From contig MSJH02000772.1 of NCBI GenBank assembly GCA_001931875.2, forward strand, positions 1 to 64,000: a DNA stretch of 64,000 nt, written 5' to 3'. Within the stretch, counting starts at the first letter, position 1. Each line of letters starts with the position of its first letter. The DNA comes from Byssochlamys sp. IMV 00236 (taxonomy: Eukaryota > Ascomycota > Eurotiomycetes > Eurotiales > Thermoascaceae). The notes beneath the pieces are model-generated. The model had not been told where the DNA came from, searched no databases, and saw only the letters and a list, made by a program, of their open reading frames with translations. Of this stretch, positions 23,715 to 35,219 are shown piece after piece. A program made the position numbers and the translations under genes.

Positions 23715-26513
23715 ATGTCGCTGGTGTATCGAGAGCGCGATCGTGAATGGGACGACTATTCTGGTCGTTCTGACCCACGCAGCTCTCATACTACTGTCAG
23801 GCGTTACGTCATACCACCAGAGGAAGAACGTGAGCGCGATGTTGTATATAGACGCGAAGACCCAGTCACTGGGGACCGGGAATTAGTGATCAGACGCAGT
23901 ACGGAACGTGACGACCGGGACTACGACCGAGACTACAAACTACGACTCTATGAGCGCTCTGAGAGGGATTACTACGATCGTGAGTATAGCCAATCTGACG
24001 GCCTTCGTCGTTATTCCCGCTCCACAGAGTATCTGGCGCGGCCGGAATCTGCCCCTCAACCCATCATTATCCACGAACGTCAACCAATAATTATTCACGA
24101 AGCTCGAGGTCCCATCTACGTCTCTCCACGAGAAGAGCCTGAATATCAGGTCATACATAAAACGGAGCTCGTTGATCGGGAGCCTCGTGATAGGGAATAC
24201 TATTATCAAAGACGGGTCCGTGAATACGACGACGAACGGCGCTCTCGGCGTGAACTGAGTCCGGAAGATTCCATTTCAGAACGGGAACGGGATCGCCGTG
24301 ACCAAGACTACAGCAGCGACGACAGCATGGTGTATGTACGCAAAGAAACTCGAGAGTATAATGGTAGCCCACACAGGCGACATCTCGCTGAAGGCGCTCT
24401 GTTAGGAGCTGGTGCAGCAGAACTGCTTAGGCATCATAACAAGAAGGAAGGCAATGTCTCCCATGGCATTGGCCGTGTGGGAAGAGACGTTGGAGGAGCA
24501 GCGCTTGGTGCGATAGCTGCTGGCGCCATCGAGAGGGCACGAAGTCACCACCGCAGCAGAAGCCGGAGACGGTCTGAATCAGTCGACTGGGATCGGGGAT
24601 CACACCGCAGACACCATCATCGGCCCAGATATAGGAGCCGTTCCCGCTCATCATCCCACTCAAGAGCTAAGACTCTGGCGGAACTCGGACTCGGAGCCGC
24701 TGCTCTTGCAGGTGTTGTTGCTCTGGCCAGGAACAAATCGAAATCCAGGGATGGGCGCGAGAGACGTAGTCGCTCACGCCATCGCCGGGGTTCGAGTCCT
24801 TCCGACGGCGGTTCTGAAGACGATACGCGAGACGATGCTCGAAACCCAGCTCATCGCAACAAGCGTATGGCGGAAGCTGGTCTGGCAGGAGCTGCTGTGG
24901 CCGGTTTGATCGAAAGGCACAGAAGTAAATCCCGCTCGCGTCGTGGCGAACGATCTCGCTCCCGTAGTAAGATCAGACAAGCGTTGCCTGTTATCGCAGC
25001 GGGACTGGGAAGTGCTGCCGTCGCCGGTCTATACGAGAAGAACAAGGCAAAAAAGGAGAATGAAGAAGCCCGTCCACGACGGTCTAGATCGCGTAGTCGA
25101 TCTAGATCTGGCACCTATCCTGACGCTACCCGTGATTCAGGGGGTTTGATCGAGTATGGCGACCGACCTGTGTATGGTAATATACCAGAAGCAGATTACT
25201 ATGGTCGACCGCCAAGTCCAGACGGATACTATTCCGATGCTATCGTTCCTGCTGCGACTGGTGCTGCAGCCTATGGAGCTTCAAGGCATCGCCGGCGTCA
25301 TCGAAGTCCTAGCCGCGACAGCCTGTACAGCAGTGACGCGCCTGATTCGGATAGAAGTCCCAGAAGAAGACATCGTCACAAGCATCACAGCAGTCGTAGT
25401 CGCTCCCGGCATCTTGCTGAGGCAGCTTTGGCCGCCGCCGCAGGAGGCTTTGCTGCGGACCAATATGCAAAGAAGAAGGAGCGCAAAAGGGCAGAAAAAG
25501 AGCGACGAAGTGAGTAACCATTATCGTCATCCTTCGCTGAAAATTCTGAATGATTTTTCCGTTTATGGTCCCTAACATGGACATGTCTTAACGTTTTGGC
25601 AGGACATGAAAGCGATGAGGACTATGACCCGTACGAAGATCAGTATGATCCAGATCCGTATACGCCACCGCCTCCACCAGCAGGCGCTGGGCCATATGCA
25701 GGAGACCACCATTATCCTCAGACCAACTCGTTCCCCCCACCTCCAGGATCGGCCCCTGTTCCCCCGCAGAGTCAACCTGCACCATACAATCCTGGAGAGT
25801 ATCCCCCTCCACCAAGTGCAGCACCGCCGCCACCACAGCCATACGGCTATCAACCTCCTCCGGGACCGGATCCGTATGCTCCCCGACCGCGGAGGGCGGA
25901 TGAGAATGTGAGTGCTGCACCATCTCCTATTCCTCCCACTGATGCACACCACATGGTAGATGGTGGGTTTCAGTGAAGTCTGTCTGGTTTGTATTTGTAT
26001 TAGACTGCTGACGCTTGTGCTCCAGGTCTAAGAGGCAAACCTCCTTTGTCAGCGGCATCTATAAGCCAGCCACCCTGGTCGACAAATCATGAAGTTGGAG
26101 AAGGTAGTCACCATGAGCGCTCTTCACAGCCCAAGACGGTTGCCTTCGATCTTCCTTCCGACTCGTCACAGGAGAGCGACCGTTCAAGCGAGCCCGATAC
26201 TGGGTACGAGACTGATGACAGTGAAGCAACAATCGATGGGAGTGTTCCTAGCCATCATCGGGGCTCTGCAGGTCAGCATCACAGGGGGCCTGTTTCCCAC
26301 TCGCCAACACCGCATCCTGAAGCGCATAGTCCGTCACGTTCGCATAAGCATCGCGCCTCTGACAAGACCGCGGAATCGGACTCTGACTCGACCATTGACC
26401 TTCCTCCTAGATTCGATTCTCAAGGCCGCCCTATTCCCCAGCCAGACGATGATCCGCTTGCAGACCACATCCAAAAGCTCCTGAACGGTATAGGCAGTGT
26501 GCTACTGAGATAG
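23715..26513 (+). CDS. DUF3824-type Arg/Ser-rich and Pro-rich protein
   Basis: Three exons, 23715-25509, 25603-25962 and 26026-26513, give 880 residues. The first third is very rich in Arg, Asp, Glu and Tyr ([17 protein letters not shown]). The middle carries four or more copies of a small hydrophobic unit of the form [69 protein letters not shown]. Each is followed by an RS-rich spacer such as RSRSRSRS. Exon 2 is Pro/Tyr-rich ([21 protein letters not shown]). Exon 3 is acidic and Ser-rich and ends in [20 protein letters not shown], a possible amphipathic helix. This pattern matches the fungal PF12868 (DUF3824) repeat family, whose function is unknown. The Ala/Gly-rich units could contact membranes. 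The 5' leader is long and CT-rich. Function not assigned. Confidence 0.85.
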
Positions 26514-26945
26514 TGCCCTGTCTCTGATTCCCTATTTTCTATTCTGTATTCTCCTAGACGGGCTTTCATAATTCCTAATTCTTTTTGATTAACTTCTGGA
26601 TTCTATGATTATGAATATGGATGATTTGGAGACAACTGATGATTTACGAACTTTCATGATGGAACGTGGTTCACGATGGAGGATAGCTTAATATTGATGT
26701 TACGATCATGATCTACTCTGTACTTATGTGATTCTTTTTTTATACAACTGAATGTACATCGGTTCTTGAACATGCGTGGATGTTCCAGGGAATTACTAGA
26801 CATAAAGTAAACATAGAGGACTTTGTCTTATTCCACGTTGATCTACCTGTATTGTGGGATGGACACCGTAAACAGCTTTCATTGACGCATGCTTAGGAAC
26901 GAGGAGAGGTCAATTGTCGTGCCCAATTATTGAAATTCTTTGCTA
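26514..26945. other. Convergent 3' gap
   Basis: 432 nt between the 3' ends of the DUF3824 gene and the P450 gene. AT-rich, with several short AATAAA-like words. No gene seen. Confidence 0.6.
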
Positions 26946-28874
26946 TCACACCTTCCTCCCCATCCCTTCTGGTATAGCTTTCCATTGCTTTGTGGTCGGA
27001 TCCAACAGCTCCTGTATATCTTCCCACTCCTTCTGTACAAGCAGTGCTTGCTTTTCACTTCTTGGAATGATCCGGCATTGGTATTCTTCCGGCATAGCAA
27101 CGAATCCCTGTGTCATTCTATCCTGATCAGGCAGTATAAAATTCCCTTGTTCATCGATCTCGGGCTTGATATCGAATGCCCACAGCATGCGCGATATGCC
27201 CAAAAAGAGACTCCGTTCTGCAACATGCGTCCCGGCACAGATGCGACGCCCGGCCCCAAACGTGAAATGATCCCGCTGCGAAACGTCAGAGTTAACGGCG
27301 GCATCATAGGCCGTTTGATAGTCATCTTTGAAACGATCGGGATCAAAGCGACGAGGATCAGGATAGCGACGCTCATCCCGATGGATTCCCCAGACATTAT
27401 TGATTACCCCTGCACCAGCAGGGATACGGTACCCCATATAGTAATCATCCTGCGTTACCGCATGAGGAACAGCTCCGAGGGGGGTTACCGGCATCCATCT
27501 AAGCGATTCTTTTACACACCCGCGAATATACTGCATCTTAGGCTCATCCTCCATGGTTGGAAGTCTCGAATCACCCACAACGGAATCAATTTCTTCCTGC
27601 GCCCGCTTCTGCACTTCCGGAAACAGCACCATAGCTAGCACGAACCCGTAAAGCGTACTCGAAGTCGTGTCCGAGCCCGCTTCAAGGAACGTGCCCGAGA
27701 TATATGCCGCCAGTTCATCACTGAACCCTTCGACTTTCTGCATCGACGCCATAGTTGCACAGAAGCATGGTCTGGCGGTCCCTTCCACGATGGACTTTTT
27801 GCAATTCAGCCAATGCCGCAGGTAGAGTTCCTTTTCACGCACGTGTAGCTCCTTGGCGTATCTCTGCATCGGGAGGAGCCAATCGGGGAGGATGCGTAGC
27901 GAGGGGTAGGAGTCGAGAACACTTGCGGTGCCGGTTTGGCTTACGACTGCGAATTCTTCGAAGCCGTCGAAGAGTTGCTGGACGTCCGGGTTGTTGTATG
28001 TGGGGGCTCGCCAACTATGAAAAGGGGGGGAATCTAGGTGAGAATGATGGCACGGATATTATGGGGGCGAAGAGGACATACCCGAAGACCATAGACGTAG
28101 TAAGAGAATTCGAGTACCGGCGGACATGGTGTAGGAAGTCCTTTGGCTGGGTAAGAAGTTCGAAGAGCATTTGTTTGTTTTCTAGCATTTGGTACGGGAC
28201 GTAGGATCGGGCGACATTGATGTTCAATAAGCTGTGTGCTAGTTTTCGTACCTGGATGTACATACATAGGGTCAGATATTTGGATTAATTCCACTGTAAT
28301 GAAAAAAAAAAAAAAAGAGACACTCAAAGTTTCAACCCTAACTCACCATTCGCCATCTAGGGCCATATCTCTATTCCCGGTAGTTAGTCTAAGATCTAAC
28401 GACGCCATCGAAGAGGGAACGGTCATCGACTTACCATCATAAGCAGTCTCAAATCTCCAGAACACAATTTCATACCGATATACATGTCCATTCTGTCACT
28501 GTATATAGCACTTCTCTTATCCAGGAGGTCTTTCACCGCTTGATCGCTCGTCAAGACGATCAATGTCTGGGTTCCTAGTATCAAACTGTATACGGGGCCG
28601 TAAACCTGAGCCCATTTGTAGAGCTGTTTGTGGAGATCACGAGTGGGCATCTGGTTATTTCACATTAGATTAGTACCTAATCGATTGTAGTTCTTCTCGA
28701 GAGAAAAGGGGTTGTCTTAGGGAGTATGTGCTCTACCTGATGGATATTTCCTATGATGGGCAATGTAGGTGGACCTGGAGGGATATCTTTTGGTCGACGA
28801 CCTATTCGAAGGACACGGATGAGGAAAACGATGAGTAAGAGTGATAGAGGGACGACAAGCAGTTTTAGAGCCAT
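26946..28874 (-). CDS. Cytochrome P450 monooxygenase, microsomal
   Basis: Five exons: 28874-28737, 28650-28435, 28370-28347 (only 24 nt), 28251-28082 and 28014-26946; 538 residues. The N-terminus LLVVPLSLLLIVFLIRVL is a single membrane anchor, then the proline hinge PPGPPTLPIIGN. The microexon supplies RYGPRWRM, completing the helix C motif WRMVRKLAH, so it is needed. Further signs are the I-helix AGSDTT at about 295-300, E342-SLR (ExxR), the PERF-like RRFDPDRF and the heme loop FTFGAGRRICAG with Cys432 as thiolate ligand. It is an ER-bound haem-thiolate oxygenase needing a P450 reductase. The sequence style resembles fungal CYP families of secondary or xenobiotic metabolism; I cannot name the family or the substrate. 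A TATATAT box at 28964-28970 lies about 90 nt upstream. It has no evident pathway partner beside it. Confidence 0.93.
28347..28370 (-). other. 24-nt microexon of the P450 gene
   Basis: The exon is flanked by AATAG on its left and GTGAGT on its right and reads RYGPRWRM. Without it the conserved W-R-x-x-R of helix C is lost. The following intron (28346-28252) holds an unbroken run of about fifteen T on the coding strand. Confidence 0.8.
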
Positions 28875-31629
28875 TTTTTCTTTCTCTTTACGTGACTGTC
28901 TCTGCGAAAGACTCTTTCGTAAAACAGGTAATTCTTCTTCAATGCTTGGATGGCCACGACGGCTATATATCTAGCCTTGAACTTCTCATTCAAAGAGATC
29001 TTATATTTTTCCGAGGCTATGACTGCTTTGAATTACACTGCTCAGTTATATAGTATTAGGAACGAGTCTGCGCATTAACGCAGCCCAGTAAACGCAGCCC
29101 TATCATATACGACATCCGACCTGAAGAGCGACTAAACCAGACCCCGGGGATACAAGGGCTTGCCGTAGAGAAGGCCTCCATTCCTCGTATATGCAATGGC
29201 TCGTGGATATACCGGGTGCGCTTAGAGCGATAAGAGCCCCTCATGTTCTGAAATAGGCTGCATGCAGCTGTCACTCATGTACGACGGACGTTGACAACTC
29301 CCAGCTCGTTCTGCTTAGTGTAGTTGCAGCATCCCGCAGACAACCCCCGTTCTGGTTATATTGTGGTTTTAGCCAAAAAATTGGTTTTTACAATGATTGG
29401 AATATAACCATGACAACGTTTATCATTTACCCCAGCTAGTATGTATGTACATACATGGAGGTGTCTAGGGCTCAGCTACCGGGTCTGGACTCGGAAGAGC
29501 ATCCGCGCTAATGCAACTGGACTGTTGATGACCGTTGTGTCACCTTGAGTGGGAGGCCTTATATTGCGGGGTTTTTAAGCTGCATATTGGTGAGTAGGCA
29601 AGAAGAGGGAGATTCTATACGTTTATATAACATGCGCGATGGGGGTTATTACTGGTGGAACGGAGATGGTTGGAACAGCATAAAGTTCTGTCATTCATTC
29701 TCCTTTACGGGGAAAGGGATCGTCCGTCTAGGGAGTAAGCGGAAGAGGTGCAGGAGGGCTCGTGCAAATGCCTAATACCTATTTCTTTCGAGTAGATGTG
29801 AAGCAGTTTGTGAAGGTACATACATACATAACTTGGATATATCTACTGAATCTATACTCGACTCCGTTCCATTGATCTCGGCAGAAGAGAGAATGACCAA
29901 CACGAGTCCGCGTACCAGAATAATAACCAGCTTTCCTTTCGATAAACAGCGCACGAGAACGCACTTTCAAACGGAATTTCCCTATGTCTTTAGGATCGAC
30001 TACCCCGCGTCCAACAACTGTTCACATGGAGCCTCCCCCTCACTTTAGTCCTCGAAGTTCTTAATTGAGCATTTCCTTATTACCACCAAGATCTACATTC
30101 GAAGACGCACACACTCCGTAGCGGATTGAAAATTCCCATCGCCGCTATTGGTCTATCTAGATAGAACTAAAACTTGTTATGATATTCGATAAGCATGCTG
30201 CATGCATTTCGGCTCTACTTATAACCTCGCGTTTAAGTTATCCCCGCATTGCTAGGTAACTAGTTCTACTTACCAAGAATGGCCTATTAGTAAGACTACA
30301 TTCAAAATACTTAACTGGCTATATGCATGTTTTATCCAAGCGATAAGAGGGCTTCTTATATATTTAAAGTTTGAGAATAGGTTAAGGTTGTTTTAACCCC
30401 AAGGCATTTAATTATTTGCTTTACCTTGTAGAACTGAAAGATATAGCTGCTGTCCTAAGGGGAAATCTAAGCTGGTGAAATAACTCAACCAATCTATTGC
30501 CCTTTTGTCTAGATTGGATAATTATTTTGCACGTTAAACCTGCTGAGAGCATCTACCGAAATTTGCCTTTGGGTTCGCCTTATTTAGGCATAATTTATTG
30601 TGTTTTGGGCCCAAATAGCTATATTTTTTATTCAACCCCATTTAAAAGGTACAATAGTGCACCCCAAGAAGTTCCCACCTTTGACCGCTTTAATTGTGTC
30701 GGCGCCCAGGTGCTTTATTGCAAGCCGAGCTGCAATGCACCACTACTACACTATATAACAGGTAATATAGAACAAACAGCCATCGGCCACCTCCTTCCGC
30801 CGGATATTGATCAAAGGAGACAGACTGCATTAGGGAGATGCACTGATATAGTTAGTGGTGGAGAGAACGTGGAAGCAGCAGCGAGGTATTCAGGGTGTCC
30901 TGGAACGTAAATAGTGGTAGATTTCGGTATCCTCCTAGTCTTCTAATCCAGATTACTATCCTGAACTATTAGATGTCTAGCTTCGATATTAATTGTTTTT
31001 CGTGATCTTCGCAACCGACATATTGCGCGGATAAGCTTAATACCTGGGTTACTTGTATAGATATTAGACTGCTTAGTCTATGGTTCAAATGGTCCGCTTA
31101 TAACTCATTACGCCAGGATCTAAGCCGAAGCCCGTTTCTCAATTTAGGTTAATCGCATTGTAAAACACCCCAAAGGGTACCATATTACAGAGGCCTTTGA
31201 CCATCCGCCTATAAGAAAATACACCAGTACAAGTACCGGTTAAACCCCCACAGGCGAGTCTGGTCGCAAGCGCTTCCTTTCAACAATTTCATGTGCTGTC
31301 TAACTCTCTTTCCAGCGCATTGGTCCCAAATCCCACCCTCAATAATGTGACGGGTAGAGACGATGTCGGAGCAAAGATGGGGTTCAAAAGCACTCTCGTC
31401 TACTAGCTAGTATGGGGATGATACCCTAACTAGTAGAGGATGGAAACATGCTATTCCCAGACCGTGTTGCACGCCGGCTACAGATTCGTCAAGTGGGTAC
31501 AGTTCTGACTCATATGTAATTTGAATTCCTATTCATTTTTTCATTGCTAAAATCGTATGCCCTCCATTATAATAGTAGAGCGCTTGCGCAATGCAGGAGA
31601 CCCAGAGCCGAAGTAAGGAAACCACAAAT
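28875..31629. other. Gene-poor gap of 2.75 kb with decayed, AT-leaning sequence
   Basis: Only short ORFs lie here; the longest is 137 codons at 30497-30910 and shows no family character. The stretch 30100-31500 leans AT-rich with TA-rich words and may be an old, partly mutated repeat. A 16-bp perfect palindrome built from ATGTATGT and its complement sits at 29441-29456. Near 31400-31436 an imperfect inverted repeat (CTACTAG...CTAGTAG) is visible. No tRNA or other RNA gene could be folded by eye. Confidence 0.5.
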
Positions 31630-32559
31630 CTAGAAGACAAGAGCAGCACCCTTGGTCTTCTTGTCACCACTGTAAAGAGAAAAGTATCCGTCAGCACGTG
31701 CATCCCACAACATCCGATACCCGGAAATACGTACCCCAACTCGAAGTGCTTGCAGCGCTTCAGAGACAGCTGAGCCTTGGTCTTGCAGACAGTGCACTCC
31801 AGACGGAGGACAATCTTCTTGGTGGTCTTAGCCTTCTTGTGGAAGACGGGCTTAGTCTGACCACCGTAACCGCTCTGCTTCCGGTCGTAACGGCGCTTTC
31901 CCTGGGCGAACAGCGAGGCCTGGTAATCACAAAATTTCCTATCAGCACATGTGCCGCCTCGTAATCTACCACGGAATCTATCGGGAGATATTCACCTTTC
32001 CAGCCTTGTACTGGGTGACCTTGTGCTGCGTGTGCTTGCGGCACTGCTTGGACTTGCAGTACGTCCGGCGGGTTTTGGGAACGTTGACCTGATGGAGGCA
32101 CAGATATTAGTGTCCGTTCAGTAATGTTTTTCTGTACACAGCTAATGTGATCTGATCCCTCCAAACTCTTCGAATTATCGAAAACAGTATCCGGTTAATT
32201 TAATTCGATGCGAAAACCATCGGAACGAGCGGGACTTCGATGTCGTTTTGAAGTTTTGCATGACGAGCCTGCGCACGCATTCGGGAAAACAAGATCATGG
32301 CAGCTCGAAGAATTGACGACCGTCATTTTGATCGTGAGACTCTCGGGCTTCGAATCGAGTTCAAAAGTTCGTCGTCGTATCGTCTTCGTCGCTCGCTTCA
32401 CGATTTTGACCGATGTTCGAGTTCGTCGCACGCCTTCCAACAAAACCTTCACTCGAGCTCGCATGTTCCTCAAGATCGTTTCGACCGATTCGGTAGAGTT
32501 TCCATCTCGCAAAGCACCTCCAAAGCGAAAGAATAGAAATGAAATGTCATCCTTACCAT
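31630..32559 (-). CDS. RPL44: 60S ribosomal protein eL42 (L44/L36a)
   Basis: Four coding exons: 32559-32557, 32088-31996, 31919-31735 and 31669-31630; 106 residues, the family's usual length. The first coding exon is the ATG alone, followed by a 468-nt intron. The protein reads [12 protein letters not shown], then [27 protein letters not shown] and a C-terminal CKHFELGGDKKTKG, with the zinc-ribbon cysteines C12, C17, C74 and C77 region visible as YCKSKQC and CTVCK. It sits in the E-site region of the large subunit. Residue 56 is proline (GGQTKP), the form associated in yeasts with cycloheximide sensitivity. The long intron right after the start codon is typical of fungal ribosomal protein genes. 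Gene symbol is the usual one for the family; local names vary. Confidence 0.96.
32089..32556 (-). other. Long CpG/TCG-rich first intron of eL42
   Basis: This intron begins GTAAGG directly after the ATG and ends CCATCAG. It is 468 nt, five or more times the length of other introns in the window, and packed with TCG/CGA words (for example TTCGTCGTCGTATCG on the plus strand). I looked for C/D-box snoRNA signals (TGATGA with CTGA) on the sense strand and did not find a convincing pair. Confidence 0.6.
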
Positions 32560-32974
32560 TTTGACTGATTTGGCCGGATCGCTGGTTGTTGGTGGTCGTT
32601 GGGTGTCTCGGTCGAGGTATCAAGAGCCCTTGGCCGTGGGTTGTGGGATTTCCTTCGCTTAGGCCCTATCTGGACCACGCTAACCGTATATGGTGACGCA
32701 GCCCTTTCCGCCATGCCAAGACTAACTGCACAACCGCTTTTTGATACCTAGACTTAATTCATCTTATTCCTGTATAGAATGAGATGGCAAATGAATATTC
32801 ATATCTGCCCACTATTTTGCAATTATATGGTGACAGTTGGATTCAACAGTGGAAGTCCTTGATTTCTTGACTTTTGTGCTAGGAACTGCGACTGCTGAAA
32901 TCTTATCTAAGCTACCTATTTATCTTGCTTCTAAACATGGCTTAAATTAAATGTAGACATCTCTCAACACGGTG
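32560..32974. other. eL42 promoter region
   Basis: 415 nt between the eL42 start and the 3' end of the phosphoesterase gene. It must hold the eL42 promoter and 5' leader. No separate gene seen. Confidence 0.5.
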
Positions 32975-34075
32975 TCAGAATCCTTTTCCTATCACAATCC
33001 TGTCGCCCTTTCCATACCACAGCGTTCCCTTGTGAAAATCCAATCCCTTTTCTTCGCCCACAATCCATTCCCCACCCCGCTTGATAGTGCCATCCTCGCG
33101 GGGCCAGAATTCAGTCTGCAGTCGTTCATTAATTCTCTCTATCCTCTCAATAAGCTCCTTCACCCGCTCATGTGCGATCCTCTTCTGGCCATCGGGTGCA
33201 TCTTTGACCAAAAATCCATCTTCAGTTATGAACCGAGCAATTGTAATATGCGCAGATGGAACAGTATATCTAGACCCAATCTTAACGCCCGTCTCAACAC
33301 TCTTGTCGTAGACATCCCGGCGCAGGTGATGATAGGTATATCGATCAGCCTCTGCACTGCGGTTCGGACCCGTTGCCTCACCAGCTGCGGGGACGAAGCT
33401 AAGAGCCATTGCTGATGCGTCGTAGCTCACCATGGGTTTGATGAGACGTGCTCGATGATCAAAGGTGTAGTTGATAATGTCAGGCACCGCGCCCGCCTGT
33501 TGCAGAACGTCAACACGCTCCTCAATCTGTGCGCGCGTTAACGTGTTCGCAATCTCAAGAGTCGTCATATGGAGATTCTTAGGCGGTGGGAACCAAAGCG
33601 CTGCATATGCTCATCAGTAACCGGTTTGACGATGGTTTATGAGGTGGTTTTGTACTGACTTGGAGCAACCTCTCGAATCTCTCGTTGTATCATATCGACC
33701 ATTGCCTTGATATGTTGTGGTGGCCGTGCCCAAAATACCAGACAATGTCTCGTGTCTACGAACCCAGGGTCTCTTTTTGGGCCATCCAGTTTCGCAAGAA
33801 TCTCATCGCAATTGAAACCTGAGAAGCTTGGGTCCAGAAGTTTTGCTTTCTGCAGCGCATTCCTGGTAGAACGATGGGTCTCATAGCGTGCTTGCAGCTG
33901 AACCTAAATTAATGGCAGTGTCAGTAGGTAAAACTAATGCTTATATATAATTTGGCTGGGGTATCACAGGATCATCATTTGAGGCCAGTATAAGCGGCTG
34001 GTATGGATTGCTTCCCTCCGGAAGCGGGGTGACGGTTCCAGATAAGTCCTGGTAAAGAGCAGTACGTTCTGCCAT
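32975..34075 (-). CDS. 2H phosphoesterase superfamily protein (LigT/cyclic phosphodiesterase-like)
   Basis: Three exons, 34075-33968, 33903-33660 and 33600-32975, encode 325 residues. Two H-x-T motifs define the fold: H128-M-T in PPPKNLHMTTLEI, which is completed by the second splice, and H235-I-T in VPSAHITIARF. Family members act on 2',3'-cyclic or 2'-5' phosphodiester bonds in RNA or nucleotides; fungal relatives are often labelled RNA ligase/cyclic nucleotide phosphodiesterase. The substrate is not evident. The segment WFPPPKNLHMT and the spacing of about 107 residues between motifs fit the family. No signal peptide. It is divergent from NEDD8, 556 nt away, and lies just upstream of eL42 on the same strand. 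Confidence 0.88.
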
Positions 34076-34631
34076 GACTATGCGCGTAGTCCCTAAGCAG
34101 GCCGTCTAGTTTAGTGGGTACAGAATGTGGAAGAGGAATAGAGAGTCTGTATGTTGTGAGAGCTCTGTGAGCGTTACGTTGGAAGGCTCGCGAATATGGA
34201 GCTGAGTCAAGGGAGAACGGAACCAAAGTGGATAGTCTATAAATATATATATACATCTCTAGTGAACATTCTCCAGTCGAATGGCCATTTTAGTAAACTA
34301 CAGAGAAAACACCAAGAAGCGGTAATAAGATGGTATATAAAGAATCAGATATATAAAGTCAAATATACCTGAACACTTTTGCAGAGTGCGAGGTATCTGT
34401 TGTGTTAGGTACTCTAAGTAGGGGCGGGAAGGGCGCCGCAGCCTGTCTCATTGATGACATCCCACCACTAACCCCGCCAAACCACCTCCGACAGCTATCC
34501 CGGTACTCAAATCGGCGTTCGCCATACCACGTCGCGCTTCATTTTGTCTTCATTTTCTTCAACTTTAGCGCCGTGTTTCAACTCGCTCAGTTCTAGGCTT
34601 GCAGGCGGTTCCATTTTAGTCACCTTTCAAG
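34076..34631. promoter_or_regulatory. Divergent promoter region, 2H phosphoesterase and NEDD8
   Basis: 556 nt between two divergent start codons. A TATATATATA tract lies at 34242-34252. The 34560-34630 part, rich in TTC, is a likely NEDD8 leader. No other gene. Confidence 0.45.
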
Positions 34632-35219
34632 ATGTTGATCAAGTGAGTGCGCGAGTTTCCCTTGCTCGTCTGTCCCCGTCAAGCGTTGGGAGAGTTGCCT
34701 GCGGTGCAGCAGCGTCTACCACTATTCCGCAGACTTTATAGGAAACTGCTAACGCTTTTATCTCTTCCTTCTAGAGTTCGCACCCTTACTGGAAAGGAGA
34801 TCGAGCTCGATATCGAGCCTGACTACAAGGTACTTACCCACCGCGACCTCCGCTTGCTCGGATTACGGAAAGCGAACCACATCTCTTATATGGCGCCCTA
34901 CGAAGCTCAACTCATATTATATTGGGAATTACGAAATACTCATACTAATCGACCCAGGTTTCTCGCATAAAGGAGCGTGTCGAAGAGAAAGAAGGCATTC
35001 CTCCCGTCCAGCAGCGTCTGATCTTTGGTGGAAAGCAGATGTAAGCGAACACCCCAGCACAGGAATAGTAACACCAGCGTTGGATGTGAGGGTTGGGACT
35101 TTACTGACGTGACGGCATAATGGTATAGGGCGGATGACAAGACTGCCGCTGAATACAACCTTGAAGGAGGCGCGACGTTACATCTGGTTCTTGCCCTCCG
35201 TGGAGGTGCTTCTCTGTGA
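34632..35219 (+). CDS. Ubiquitin-like modifier NEDD8/Rub1
   Basis: Four exons, 34632-34642, 34775-34829, 34958-35040 and 35129-35219, give 79 residues. The protein starts [20 protein letters not shown] and continues with [27 protein letters not shown] and [10 protein letters not shown]. The Gly75-Gly76 end is followed by ASL, a three-residue tail that must be cut by a NEDD8 protease before conjugation. It modifies cullins and so turns on SCF-type ubiquitin ligases. The first exon is only 11 nt long and the first intron 132 nt; the intron positions interrupt the beta-grasp fold in a way common for fungal copies. Ala72 in LALRGG (ubiquitin has Arg) marks it as NEDD8 and not ubiquitin. Its 3' end faces that of elongin-A. 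Confidence 0.97.

Noticed and set aside
26946..28874. P450 plus DUF3824 plus exporter as a secondary-metabolite cluster
   Set aside because: No polyketide synthase, peptide synthetase or terpene synthase in the window; the exporter lies more than 30 kb away.
30497..30910. 137-codon plus-strand ORF in the gene-poor gap
   Set aside because: No motif or regular secondary-structure pattern; probably chance in decayed sequence.
32089..32556. snoRNA inside the first intron of eL42
   Set aside because: No convincing C box and D box pair found on the sense strand; the ORFs there are antisense or intronic chance frames.
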